Shown here piece after piece: positions 1 to 8,018 of a stretch of 12,500 bases of DNA. Numbering within the stretch: the first letter of the stretch is position 1; each line of letters starts with the position of its first letter. The DNA lies in the NCBI GenBank assembly GCA_015478945.1, contig JABUQX010002501.1:1-12500 (forward strand). The letters are read 5' to 3'. The notes beneath the pieces are model-generated. The model was given only the letters and a program-made list of their open reading frames with translations, had not been told where the DNA came from and did not search any database. Position numbers and translations under genes: made by a program. Origin of the DNA: Trachelipus rathkii (Eukaryota; Arthropoda; Malacostraca; Isopoda; Trachelipodidae).

Positions 1-1
1 C

Positions 2-187
2 CCTTCTCGCCAATCTGCTGCTCAGCTGCACCTTCAACCTCAACAACCACCATCTTCTCAACCTTCTTCCGCACCTCCTACGCACAAACAACAGGGACTA
101 TATTTTAACCTTCAGCGATGGAGTGACCGAACCCGAAATTGCATTAAACCCTGTGCTTATAATTTAAAGCCCGATGCCACACCATAA
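2..187 (+). pseudogene. gag C-terminal remnant with degenerate zinc-binding motif (element 1)
   Basis: Frame 2 reads from the window edge to a TAA at 185-187. The first 30 residues are rich in Gln, Pro and Ser, like the linker before the nucleocapsid in many gypsy Gag proteins. From 95 follows GLYFNLQRWSDRTRNCIKPC. CsRn1-type Gags carry an unusual C-F-Y-H-x-R-[FW]-G...C-x-x-P-C zinc motif (family knowledge). Here the two downstream Cys and the Arg-Trp are present, but the first Cys reads Tyr and the His position is lost, so zinc binding is probably abolished. Pol then continues in the -1 relative frame from about 193. That could be a native gag-pol frameshift or decay; the sequence does not decide. 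Most of gag lies outside the window. Confidence 0.6.
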
Positions 188-192
188 AAACG

Positions 193-660
193 CACGGTGT
201 GGCTAATCCCGCGTCCAATCTCCTTTGTGTTTACGACCCTTCTACTGCTTTGTCCTATTTCATCGATACCGGATCTTCCTTCTCTGTTTTACCCCGTTCT
301 TTCTTGCAGAAGAACCATGTCACAGAACCTTTAGGAGCTATGCAGGACGCTAACGGTTCCATCATACACACTTACGGTACCAAACAACTCCATCTTACTC
401 TCTTTTCGCCGTGACTTCCTTTAGAATTTTATCATCGCCGACTTTACTTTGCCCCTTATTGGGGCCAATTTTCTTTCGCGCTTCAATATCCTTGTTGACT
501 TACACCATAACCGCTTAATCGATTATGAAACTCAATTCTCCTCTTCCTGCATTCGTGCCACCTTTTCCATCAATGGTATCCATCTTCTTTCTGGTAACAA
601 CCCTTTCGAATCCCTTCTGTCTTCCAAATTCTCCGATCTTATCTCTCCCATCTCGACCTT
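193..660 (+). pseudogene. Retroviral-type aspartic protease, frameshifted (element 1)
   Basis: Frame 1 shows a hydrophobic strand followed by the active-site motif FIDTGSSFSVLP, with the catalytic Asp codon at 265-267. This is the DTG/S signature of retropepsins, which work as dimers to cut Gag-Pol. Frame 1 stops at 412-414. The protein resumes in frame 2 near 440 with PLIGANFLSRFNILVDLHH, matching the second hydrophobic Gly-containing strand and C-terminal part of gypsy proteases (I/L-L/I-G-x-[DN]-[FW]-L). A frameshift of unknown size therefore splits the enzyme. The remaining residues to about 655 form the linker before RT. The first codon reported by gene finders in this frame (GTG at 199) is not a real start, since this is an internal polyprotein domain. 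Confidence 0.85.
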
Positions 661-1497
661 CCGGAGGTTATACACAACGTTGTCCACCACACAGAGGTGA
701 ATTGGAAACCTCCTTTCTCTCACGCACGTCGTCTTGCCCCTGACAAACTTCAAGCTGCTAAGCTGGAGTTTAACACTCTACTTCAACAAGGCATCATACG
801 TCCTTCCATGTCCAACTACGCCTCCCCTCTTCACCTTGTGCTCAAACCTAACGGTGACTACCGCCCCACCAGCGATTACAGATTCCTTAACGCCATCACA
901 AGTCCAGATAGGCACACTATTCCTCACATACAGGATTTCACCCCCAATCTGTCTGGATGTAACATTTTTTCTAAAATAGATCTTGTGGAAGCCTTCTATC
1001 AGATTCCAGTCCACCCTCCTGACGTTCATAAAACTGCTGTTATAACCCCTTTTGGACTTTTCGAATTTCTACGTACCCCATTCGGCCTTCGTAACGCTGC
1101 GCAATCGTTCCAACATTTTATAGATTCAATCCTCCGCGGGTTGCACTTCGTATTCGAAAACATCGATGACCTGCTCATCGCTAGTTCCTCTCCGGAAGAG
1201 CACCACTCTCATCTCCGCCAAGTATTCACAAGGTTAGTCGAATATGGCATACGCGTCAATACATTGAAATGTGTGTTCGGCGTCTCTTCACTAACCTTCC
1301 TTGGCTACACTATCTCTCCCGAGGGCGTCCGTTCCCTCGATGACCGTGTTTCAGCCATCCGTTCTTTTCCCATGCCTATGAAACAGCGTCAACTCCGAAG
1401 ATTTCTGGGCATGGTGAACTTCTACCATAGATTCATCCCTTCGGCGGCAGACATTCTCCGCCACCTCAACTCTCTTCTCAAACCTCCTAGAAAAGGT
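661..1497 (+). pseudogene. Reverse transcriptase domain of Ty3/gypsy pol (element 1)
   Basis: Frame 1 is open from the 660s through about 1495 without a stop, the best-preserved piece of element 1. It contains an N-terminal finger (YASPLHLVLKPNGDYR), the motif A aspartate in FSKIDLVEAFYQIPV, then TPFGLFEFLRTPFGLRNAAQ, the catalytic loop ENIDDLLIASSSPEEH, and the thumb/connection FLGYTISPEG and LRRFLGMVNFYHRFIP. These match gypsy RTs in order and spacing. In the [FY]xDD box the two aspartates are intact but the usual Tyr two positions upstream reads Asn (AAC at 1159), which would be expected to impair the enzyme. The domain begins just after the protease linker. After about 1497 the reading switches to frame 2 for the connection and RNase H. 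Confidence 0.93.
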
Positions 1498-1985
1498 TCC
1501 ACGGGCTCTCACCGTCGACTGGACCGACGAGGCCAGCCACGCCTTCACCTCCATCTAAGAAGCCCTGGCTTCTTCCGTACTCCTCGTTTTCCCCTCCACC
1601 ACCTCACCGACTCGTATTCATACCGACGCCTCGGATTATGCGGTGGGTGCTGTCCTACAGCAGTTTTTAGAAGGTGAATGGTGTCCCTTGGCGTTCTTTT
1701 CCAAGAAGCTTCAACCTGCTGAGGTACGGTATAGTGCTTTTGGAAGGGAATTGCTAGCCATTTACCTTGCTATAAAACACTTCCGTTACTTCATCGAAGG
1801 TCGAGAGTTTCATGTTCTTCACTGATCACCAGCCCATCACTCATGCCATCACTGCATCTACAGTTAAGCAGTCTCCTTGCAAAGCTTGTCACCTTGAATT
1901 TATCGCTCAATTCACTACTGATATTCGCCACGTCAAGGGTTCGGAGAACATCTCTGCTGATGCCCTTTCTCGTATTAATGCCATA
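1497..1985 (+). pseudogene. RNase H domain of Ty3/gypsy pol (element 1)
   Basis: After a frame change near 1497, frame 2 carries VDWTDEASHAF, then a TAA at 1556-1558, then the RNase H core: RIHTDASDYAVGAVLQQF (first catalytic Asp), FFSKKLQPAEVRYSAFGREL with the conserved Glu, and a helix ending in FIEGREF at about 1815. A further frame change puts FTDHQPITHAI (third acidic residue) and HVKGSENISADALSRI (fourth acidic residue) in frame 3. All four acidic positions expected of a Ty3/gypsy RNase H are therefore visible, but across two frames and interrupted by one stop. The role in intact elements is degradation of the RNA strand of the RNA/DNA hybrid. The spacing to RT and integrase is normal for the group. 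Confidence 0.9.
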
Positions 1986-3330
1986 TCTCCTCTTCCTTCT
2001 CTCTACTACGAAGAGATGTTCCGTCTGAAGCAGCTGGAAGAATTTACACTCCCAGCTAATTCAACCTTCGACATCCAGAGTGTGGAAGTGTTCGGTTTCT
2101 CCTTACCACTTTTATGTGATATGTCTTCTCGTTTACCCCACATTGTTGTACCAACTCCCATGCGTCGCCTTGTCTTTAACAAAATTCACAAAGTCTCCCA
2201 TCCAGGTGCTAAAGGCTCACAAGTTAAGGTCGGCAAGCACTTTGTTTGGTCATCTCTTCTCCAGGACGTTAAGCTTTGGACTAAACAGTGAATTAGTTGC
2301 CAACGTTCGAAATTCCACAGATATACTAATGCTCCTGTCGAGCAATTTCTTCCTCCTAGTCAACACTTTGACCAAGTTTGCATAGACTTAGTTGGTCCTC
2401 TACCCCCTTCCAATGGCTAGACCCACATCCTTACCTGCATCGACCGCTACACCCGCTGGGTCGAAGCCATCCCTTTGCAAGACACATCCAGGGAAACCAT
2501 CACCCAGGTCTTTCTGTTCAACTGGATTGCTAGGTTTGGTACTCCTCCTACGGTCTCATCAAACCAAGGTAGACAGTTCGAATCCTACCTTTGGAAAGAC
2601 TTCATTGTTCTCATCGGTTCCAAACTCCTTCGTTTCTGCAGTTCCCCCCGCAGCCTCAAGGAATGATAAAGCGTTTCCAACGTCAGCTTAAAGCTTCCTT
2701 GATGGCGCACGGTAACCCAGAAAATTGGCCAGAGACTCTTCCCTTTGTCCTCCTTGGCATTCGGACTTCCTACAAAGAGGACTTGCAGTGTTCATCCGCC
2801 GAACTGGTGTATGGTTTCTCTATCCGCATCATTAGTGAATTCATCCTTCCTTCTCCCACTACTTCCGATCATCACACCATCATAGCTCGCTTTATTCATC
2901 AGTGTGCTGATTCTTGGAAACCTTCCCTACCTCGTCAGACTCGTCGTGCTACTTACATTTCCTTCCAACTTGACTCCTGTTCACACGTTCTGGTTCGTCA
3001 CGACTCACATCGCAGTCCACTTCAGGCCCGATTTGACGGTTCCTTCTGTGTGTTGCAACGTCATCGCAAGTTCTTCTCCCTTCAGAAAGGATCCAAAGTG
3101 GAGAACATTTCGATTGATAGGATCCAGTCTTCCTGGATGCTGATCCCGCTTCTTCAATTGGCCTGGTCCCACCACCTACGCCCATCCTTCCTGTTTCTTC
3201 TTGCTCTACTCCGTTGTTACCTATTGCTCCTCCTGCTCGTTCGTTGGCTCCTCTTTCTCCGCACACCAATTTCCAAATCCTCTTTGCACATGTTGTCACC
3301 AGTTCTTTATATCCTATCCAGTTCTATATA
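1986..3330 (+). pseudogene. Integrase domain of Ty3/gypsy pol with active-site substitutions (element 1)
   Basis: Frame 3 shows the zinc-binding N-terminus HKVSHPG and then the Cys pair region, but the first Cys codon reads TGA (2289-2291) before ISCQRSK. The catalytic core begins at VCIDLVGPLPP (first Asp, 2385, intact). A TAG follows at 2418, then FNWIARFGTPPTV and SSNQGRQFES, where the second catalytic Asp is Asn (AAC, 2562). After a frame change near 2645, frame 2 gives QGMIKRFQRQLKASLMA, with Lys (2669) in place of the catalytic Glu. The C-terminal part has GIRTSYKEDLQCSSAELVYG, HVLVRHDSHRSPLQ and RFDGSFCVLQRHRKFF, as in related invertebrate gypsy integrases. Another frame change near 3130 leads into a Pro/Ser-rich tail ending near 3330. 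Strand transfer activity cannot be expected. Confidence 0.9.
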
Positions 3331-3333
3331 TTA

Positions 3334-3373
3334 TATCCTACTTCCTATTATATTATATATATATATATATATA
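3334..3373. repeat. (AT)n microsatellite between elements 1 and 2
   Basis: About 40 bases of almost pure A/T, ending in an alternating TATATA run of about 20 bases, lie between the end of the element 1 pol tail and the first base of the element 2 LTR. A similar tract lies directly outside the 3' LTR of element 2, so element 2 appears to have inserted into, or next to, an AT repeat. Confidence 0.9.
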
Positions 3374-4414
3374 TGTATGCTATTAAGCGCAATATCAAGG
3401 ATGAAATTTTAAGCTCCGCAGAGATGAGCGATTAGATTTATTTTTTTCGTGAAATATATTTATTTGAATACAAGCAACTAATTTAAGGATTATTTCTATT
3501 TAAAAACATTTTTAAGAAATTTAATTTTTTAGATAAAATTATCCCATGGGAATAAAGAAATCAAAGGTAACCTCACACCTGATATCTTCGATACAGTGAA
3601 AGTTCATAAATAGAGGTCAATTTGTTCACACGGGTTTTCTATCTCTTGTTGGAAATCTATCTTCGGAGACCTGTCTATCGTATCTGATTCTTATTTAAGA
3701 AGATCCTGTTTCAATAAAACTCTACGGCAGAAAAGAGTTACAAGAAGAACACGGATTTGAGAGATATTGATTCGATCGAAAGACACCGGTGGAATACTAA
3801 TTTTAAAGAGTATATGGAACTTTAGAGTATTATTGAATACTCAGTAGAGAATATCTTTTTGTCTGGAGAAGATAGTTACCCACTTGAGAAAGAATTTATT
3901 GAACGAGGTTTGTGAAGAGAAACTTAGAAACGTTTCGAAATCACTTGAAGACTTGGAGCTTGACTACAAGCTAAATTCAGAAGCTATTTATTTACGAATG
4001 CAAAAGAAAGACTTTGTGTTCTATTCCTGAAGAATAATTTACAGGTCAGAAAGAACGCTTTGTGATTAATTATCGAACTCTGATCTACTGATTTGTCTGT
4101 GGAAGTCTCTCATTTCTGTATGTATGTATATATTCGCGCTCCAGAAGATTTTTTGTGGATCGTTTATGCCCCACTCGTCTACTGTAGTCTTTTGACAGTC
4201 TTTGCTAGGACTTGCGAAACGATTTGGAACCAAAAGGACTTCAGTGAATTAGTTTATGTGAACTTCGTGTATCTGAAAGTCGTCGGCTTTACACTATGTG
4301 GAGTTATAACCGCTACGACAACTTTGGTTTATATTCACTTTTTGTGATTTGAATAAACAGAACTCCGGGGATTGTTCACGTTTAATTTATTGGCGGTAAA
4401 TCCATCTTGGTACA
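3374..4414 (+). repeat. 5' LTR of element 2
   Basis: This aligns along its length with 8031-9028. It begins TGTATGC and most likely ends ...GGTACA at 4414. The next bases ATAAA are also shared with the 3' copy, so the boundary could be as late as 4419. Its left 187 bases and right 613 bases differ from the 3' copy by many small indels, but 3561-3801 matches 8223-8463 without a gap and with four mismatches by eye. It contains AATAAA at 3713 and 4352. A stretch open from 4093 to 4347 is not conserved in the 3' copy and is not a gene. Confidence 0.92.
3692..3718 (+). promoter_or_regulatory. Putative LTR core signals: TATA-like TTATTTAAG and poly(A) signal AATAAA
   Basis: TTATTTAAGAAG is followed about 20 bases later by CAATAAAACTC, and both are identical in the 3' LTR (8352-8380). 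They sit within the 241-base block that is far better preserved between the LTRs than the rest. In LTR elements the promoter and polyadenylation signal define the U3/R/U5 layout. Assigning these motifs to those roles is inference from position and motif only; a second AATAAA at 4352 (8971 in the 3' LTR) is an alternative polyadenylation signal. Confidence 0.4.
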
Positions 4415-4419
4415 ATAAA

Positions 4420-4437
4420 TGGGGGCCTATCCGAAAT
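4420..4437 (+). other. Putative tRNA primer-binding site of element 2
   Basis: TGGGGGCCTATCCGAAAT lies immediately or five bases after the 5' LTR. A PBS begins TGG because it pairs with a tRNA 3' CCA end, and this one resembles the TGGGGGCTCGTCCGGGAT type known to be complementary to tRNA-Pro, at about 13 of 18 positions by eye. Given the decay of this copy, the tRNA identity is tentative; the location is well supported. Confidence 0.55.
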
Positions 4438-4488
4438 AGTTTCTGAAGGAAAGTGAATATAGCGAACGTTGGCTTGTGCTTCTCAACT

Positions 4489-5824
4489 ATGGATTACAAT
4501 TCGCTGGCAAAAGTTGGCGGGTAAACGGTTAAAGGGAAAAGAAGCTAGAGAGTTTATAAAGGAAGAAGAGAAGCTGCTAAAGAAAGCAAGCAGAGAGAGA
4601 AGCTGCTATTTAAAGCACAGAAAGAGAAGCTGCTAATAGAAGCGCAGAGGGAGAGAGCTGCCATGTGAAAGCAGCTGAAAGAGAAGCTGCCAAAGAAAGC
4701 AAAAGAAGCTGCCAGAGAAGCAGCAGAGAGAGAAGCTGCCAATAAAGCGGCAGAATAGGGAAGCTGCCAGGAGAAGCTGCAGGGAAGCCAGGGCAGAGAG
4801 AGAAAGCTGCAAAGAGAGAGAGACAAAGAGACAGAGAGAGAGAAGCGGCAGAGAGACAAAGAGAAGATCCTATGACAACAAGAGAAAATGAAGTTGGAGC
4901 TTAGAAGGTGACTACACAGCTGGCAATAATATCCAACAGCACACGTATGCAAATAACAATGATGTTAAGGCGAGGGTACCAAAGCTTCTCCTTTCGCGCA
5001 GCTAACAGGGACGACAGATGATTGCTAGCCTTGAACGTTTTGAAAAGATGCAGAATTAATGGATGGGGATAGACAGGCCACACATTGGGGACGTCCACAC
5101 CTTAGCTGCTCTATCTGACCTAGGTGAAGCGCTTTAATAGCATATTCTCGCAATCCCTAAAGAGAGTCAAAGGACTATGGATAAATTAAAAAACGCCCTT
5201 CTACTATGTTACAACTTAACAGAGGACGGATATAGAATAAAATTCAGAAGTGAGAGGCATACAACGACGAAAGGCCTATTCAGTTCATAGATAGATTGAA
5301 AATATTATGTAATGAAAAAATTGGACGGAACTGGCAGAAGATGGCTACAGAATAAAATTTAGGAATGCAAACTCAAGTAGCTGAGCAGTTTCTAAATACA
5401 TGTCAGAAAGAACTCGCGACATTCTTACTTGCGCGAAAGAAAAATTAACAAACTTGAGTATGATTGCTCAGAAGCAGAGAATTATCTCTGCACATAATAA
5501 AAACCTTGGTGTCTAAGCTAATTAATAAAGAAGGACGCCTTCCAAGAATGGTAGCAGGCCAACGCCATACTCTTTCTAGAGAAAATCGCTACAACTCAGT
5601 TTGAGATAATACTATCTGTCCTATCATTATTAATGCGTGTAAGAAGGTTCACAAAGTGCATTCGAATAGCCCTAAAACTACACCATCCTATAAGAAGTGG
5701 AATGATCTAATATTGACGTATACTTGAAAACTCCTTTCCACCCTGACAACAACCAATTAAGTTATAACCCTGCAATTAATTGGAGAGAGGGACCTAAGAG
5801 GGCGGCTGCCGCTATAACAAGTGA
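4489..5824 (+). pseudogene. Decayed gag of element 2
   Basis: An ATG at 4489 opens MDYNSLAKVGG, which is stopped within a dozen codons. Recognisable Gag pieces then continue across all three frames. First comes a Lys/Glu/Arg/Ala-rich helical stretch (about 4540-4900), like the coiled coil at the start of Gag in this type of element. Next are capsid-like pieces such as DVKARVPKLLPF near 4951, LTEDGYRIKFRSERH near 5217 and EQFLNTCQKELATFL near 5380, which resemble the gag capsid of gypsy relatives. Near 5630 CPIINACKKVHKVH could be a broken CCHC knuckle. NWREGPKRAAAAITSEIS near 5778 leads to the protease. There are too many frame changes to give exons or a protein. The role in intact copies is virus-like particle assembly. 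Confidence 0.7.
4552..4872 (+). repeat. Purine-rich, GAGAAGCTGC-based repeat inside gag
   Basis: Variants of GAGAAGCTGC followed by AAAGAAAGC recur at irregular spacing of about 12 to 36 bases, passing into nearly pure AGAGAG sequence at 4790-4870. In the best frame this encodes alternating Arg-Glu-Ala-Ala-Lys runs, that is, a highly charged helix or coiled coil. The repeat probably expanded by slippage within the gag coding sequence. The reverse strand is open over 4554-4952 only because the repeat lacks the reverse-frame stop triplets. Confidence 0.75.
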
Positions 5825-6186
5825 AATAAGCAGCGAAATAAGGATGATGTTTCTGATATTACGCCAATACGTAAAGATATGACAACTGATAAAGGCGTTG
5901 ACATCATGAAACATGTTGACAGTAACAATAGGATTGCTTTAGCGTGTGGCGAAACTATACCTGTCATCAGAGCCGCGTGCGTGAAGAGCAATAGCATAAG
6001 GCACAACATTCAGAAGACGATGATGCCGGTTGTCAACGGTAAGATCAATGGAATGGCTGGGATCGTACTAAGGGATACCGGTTGTGATTGCGTCATAGTC
6101 AAAAGAAAATATACGTCAGCAGACCAAAAGACCGGGAAGAGGAAACAAGTATTGTTAATAGACAATACGATTAGAGACGCACCTGT
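5825..6186 (+). pseudogene. Truncated retroviral-type aspartic protease (element 2)
   Basis: Frame 2 is open from 5825. It holds ALACGETIPVIRAACVKS, then VNGKINGMAGIVLRDTGCDC, with the DTG active site at 6074-6082, then KTGKRKQVLLIDNTIRDAPV. These correspond to the N-terminal half of gypsy proteases of this type: the substrate-facing strands, the catalytic aspartate and the flap region. The second half, which should carry the hydrophobic Gly-containing strand (a D-L-I-I-G-N-like sequence), is missing. At about 6185 the sequence passes directly to integrase C-terminal residues in frame 1. The ATG at 5879 is internal and unlikely to be a real start, since the frame continues upstream into gag-like sequence. 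The fragment could not form an active dimer. Confidence 0.85.
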
Positions 6187-6615
6187 GAAGCCCAAAATAG
6201 ATACAAGCACTATTACGATAAAAGCGCCAAGGAGAGGAGATTTAGAATAGGGGATGTCGTTTTAATATTATTACCCACTGAAAGTAACAAACTATTGATG
6301 CAATGGAAGGGACCTTATGAAGTCGTCGGAACTGTTGGCGAGAATGATTACAGAGTGAAAGTTAAGGAGAAAGTTAAGACCTATCACGCAAACTTATTAA
6401 AAAAATACAACAAAAGGAGTGAAGAAACACCGGATGATATTCATATCGCGTGCGTAGGTGTGGTGGATTTGGAAGAGTGAGAGAAAGGAGAATTAGATTT
6501 GGAAGAGGACGCGATCGTCTTAGGGAACTGCACACCTAAAGAGAGCGTTAGTGATATTAAGATTGGGGTTGAAATAGAGAAGATAAGAAGAGCAGGAGAT
6601 AACAGAGATATTTAA
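6187..6615 (+). pseudogene. Integrase C-terminal domain (GPY/F type), lacking zinc finger and catalytic core (element 2)
   Basis: Frame 1 begins EAQNRYKHYYDKSAKERRF, the helix that precedes the C-terminal domain in gypsy integrases, then gives IGDVVLILLPTESNKLLMQW, KGPYEVVGTVGENDYRVKV and TYHANLLKKY. The W-K-G-P-Y motif identifies the GPY/F module, an SH3-like fold that helps bind DNA and multimerise. A TGA at 6478-6480 interrupts an acidic tail, which continues in the same frame (LDLEEDAIVLGNCTPKESVS) to a TAA at 6613-6615. The HHCC finger and DDE core are absent on both sides: protease lies directly upstream and RT directly downstream. The position before RT matches Gmr1-like gypsy elements. 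The loss is most simply a deletion with its right breakpoint near 6187. Confidence 0.9.
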
Positions 6616-7445
6616 GTGAAGATAGACATTATTCTACGGACCTGCCTGGTTAATGTCGATAATAGTGCAACATGAAAATGAACTTATACGACGCGAAGTC
6701 CGGCAGAAAAAAGCAAAGCTTTATCCATACCTTATGCACTGAGGGAAGACACTAAAAAAGGAGGTCGCTGAAATGTTTAAAAAATGGGATTTAATTAGAG
6801 ATCCGAGTCACCTTAATGCATCCCCGTATTAGTGATGGTGAAAAGAAGATGGATCAAACGCGGGTATGCGCAGACTACAGAAAATTAAATCAGGTACGAC
6901 ATATTCCGATCCGAGCCACTGGCCATGACCTGAGGAGATATTTGCCAGATTTGCAAAAGACAAATACTATTCAAAAATCGATTTAAGCAAGGGGTACTGG
7001 CAAATACCTGTGAGGGGCCAAGATATTCCGAAGACAGCCTTCGTAACGCCAGATGGACATTATGAATTTTTAAGGATGCCGTTTGGGCTGGTGAATGGGG
7101 GCGCAACACTCGTTAGGGCTGTAAGGAAAATACTCAGAGGAATGAAAAGTACTGATAGCTATCTGGATGATATAATTGTGCATACGGAAACCTGGGACGA
7201 CCATATAAATGAAATAAGAGAATTGTTGAGTAGATTGGCAGATGTGGGCGTGACGCTTAGGCCGTCAAAATGCGAAATCGCTGTGAGGGACTTGGAATTC
7301 CTAGGCCACAAGCTGACGGAAGGAGTTGTGGGTCTACAAGATGACAACGTGAAGAAAATTAGAGACGCACTGAGAGGCCAACATACCAATAGAAGGGGTC
7401 AGTAAATCATTCTAGGGCTGACACGGGTTTTATCAGGATTTATAC
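6616..7445 (+). pseudogene. Reverse transcriptase domain (element 2)
   Basis: The 5' part is broken over several frames: SIPYALREDTKK near 6722, EVAEMFKKWDLIRDPSH near 6764, VCADYRKLNQV near 6864 and SEPLAM near 6911. From 6929 frame 2 is open to 7404. It contains EEIFARFAKDKYYSKIDLS with the motif A Asp, GYWQIPV, KTAFVTPDGHYEFLRMPFGL, then SYLDDIIVHTETWDDHI with an intact YLDD catalytic box, LRPSKCEI and LEFLGHKLTEG. These match gypsy RTs in order and spacing. In the primer-grip to catalytic-loop segment the usual SGATF reads GGATL. The connection to RNase H (7405-7450) is again out of frame. The region between the integrase tail and 6722 is not recognisable. The core of this domain is the best-conserved part of element 2. 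Confidence 0.92.
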
Positions 7446-7978
7446 GCCAACTACTCGACAATAGCCTCACCATTAACTGATTTAACCAAGAATAAACAAC
7501 CAAACAAGGTGTCATGGGGAATATCACAGGAGAAAGCATTCGAGACTTTGAAAAAGATGCTAGTTAGTAAGCCCATATTACGACTTCCCGACCTTACTAG
7601 GTCATTCGTACTCCAAACCGACGCGAGTGATGCGGCTGTAGGGGCAGTACTGCTGCAGCATTTTGATGATGGACTGTTTCCTATAGCGTATGCAAGCAAA
7701 AAACTATCTACAAGTGAAAGAGTTTATTCCACACTGGAAAAAGAAGGACTTGGCATAATATTCGGGGTACGAAAGTTTGATAACTATCTATACGGAAGGA
7801 ATTTGTTCTGCAGACGGATCACCAGCCGCTTATATATATGCAGAAGACTAAATATATAAATGCCAAAGTAATGAGATGGGCACTGTTTTTACAGAAGTAT
7901 AAATTTAGGCTCGAATCGATCAAAGGCATGAAAAATATTGCTGCAGATTATCTGACGAGGATTGGGATGGAAGCTTAA
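7446..7978 (+). pseudogene. RNase H domain and end of pol (element 2)
   Basis: Frame 3 from about 7450 reads STIASPLTDLTKNKQPNKVS, WGISQEKAFETLKKMLVSKP, then VLQTDASDAAVGAVLLQHF (first acidic residue), YASKKLSTSERVYSTLEKEG (Glu) and FDNYLYGRN. At about 7805 one frame change occurs and frame 2 continues LQTDHQPLIYMQKTKYINAK, VMRWALFLQKYKF, then KGMKNIAADYLTRIGMEA and a TAA at 7976-7978. Only the short stretch to the polypurine tract follows, with no integrase downstream. That absence is direct evidence that integrase lay upstream of RT in this element. All four acidic active-site positions are visible. Activity is precluded by the frame change unless it is a sequencing error. Confidence 0.92.
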
Positions 7979-8018
7979 TCGTTTTTTGTTTAAAAGAAAA
8001 GCCTGTTTTCCTTTCTTA

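Larger units (their letters stand above)
1..3342 (+). mobile_element. Degenerate Ty3/gypsy LTR retrotransposon (element 1), 5'-truncated by window edge, CsRn1/Kabuki-like
   Basis: The translated + strand gives, in order, a gag tail, aspartic protease, reverse transcriptase, RNase H and integrase, the usual Ty3/gypsy order. The frames change at about 190, 400-450, 655, 1497, 1815, 2645 and 3130, and in-frame stops occur at 185, 1556, 2289 and 2418, so no polyprotein can be made from the sequence as given. The phrases around RT (FLGMVNFYHRFIP), IN (GIRTSYKEDLQCSSAELVYG) and the IN tail (HVLVRHDSHRSPLQ) resemble a gypsy group common in invertebrates; I infer CsRn1/Kabuki-like, which only a tree could settle. 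The coding strand is markedly pyrimidine-rich. The pol tail runs into an (AT)n tract where element 2 begins, and no LTR, PPT or PBS of this element is visible. Confidence 0.9.

Noticed and set aside
2949..3299. Reverse-strand open stretch of 116 codons
   Set aside because: Antisense to the clearly homologous integrase C-terminal region of element 1.
4093..4347. 84-codon open stretch inside the 5' LTR
   Set aside because: The matching part of the 3' LTR does not preserve the frame, and hydrophobic residues arise from T-rich codons.
4554..4952. Reverse-strand open stretch of 132 codons, Ser/Leu/Cys-rich
   Set aside because: It is the mirror of the purine-rich gag repeat; low complexity removes stop codons by chance and no domain is visible.
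6187..7978. Assignment of element 2 to Ty1/copia because integrase precedes RT
   Set aside because: RT, RNase H and the GPY/F integrase tail are clearly gypsy-type; order alone does not make it copia.
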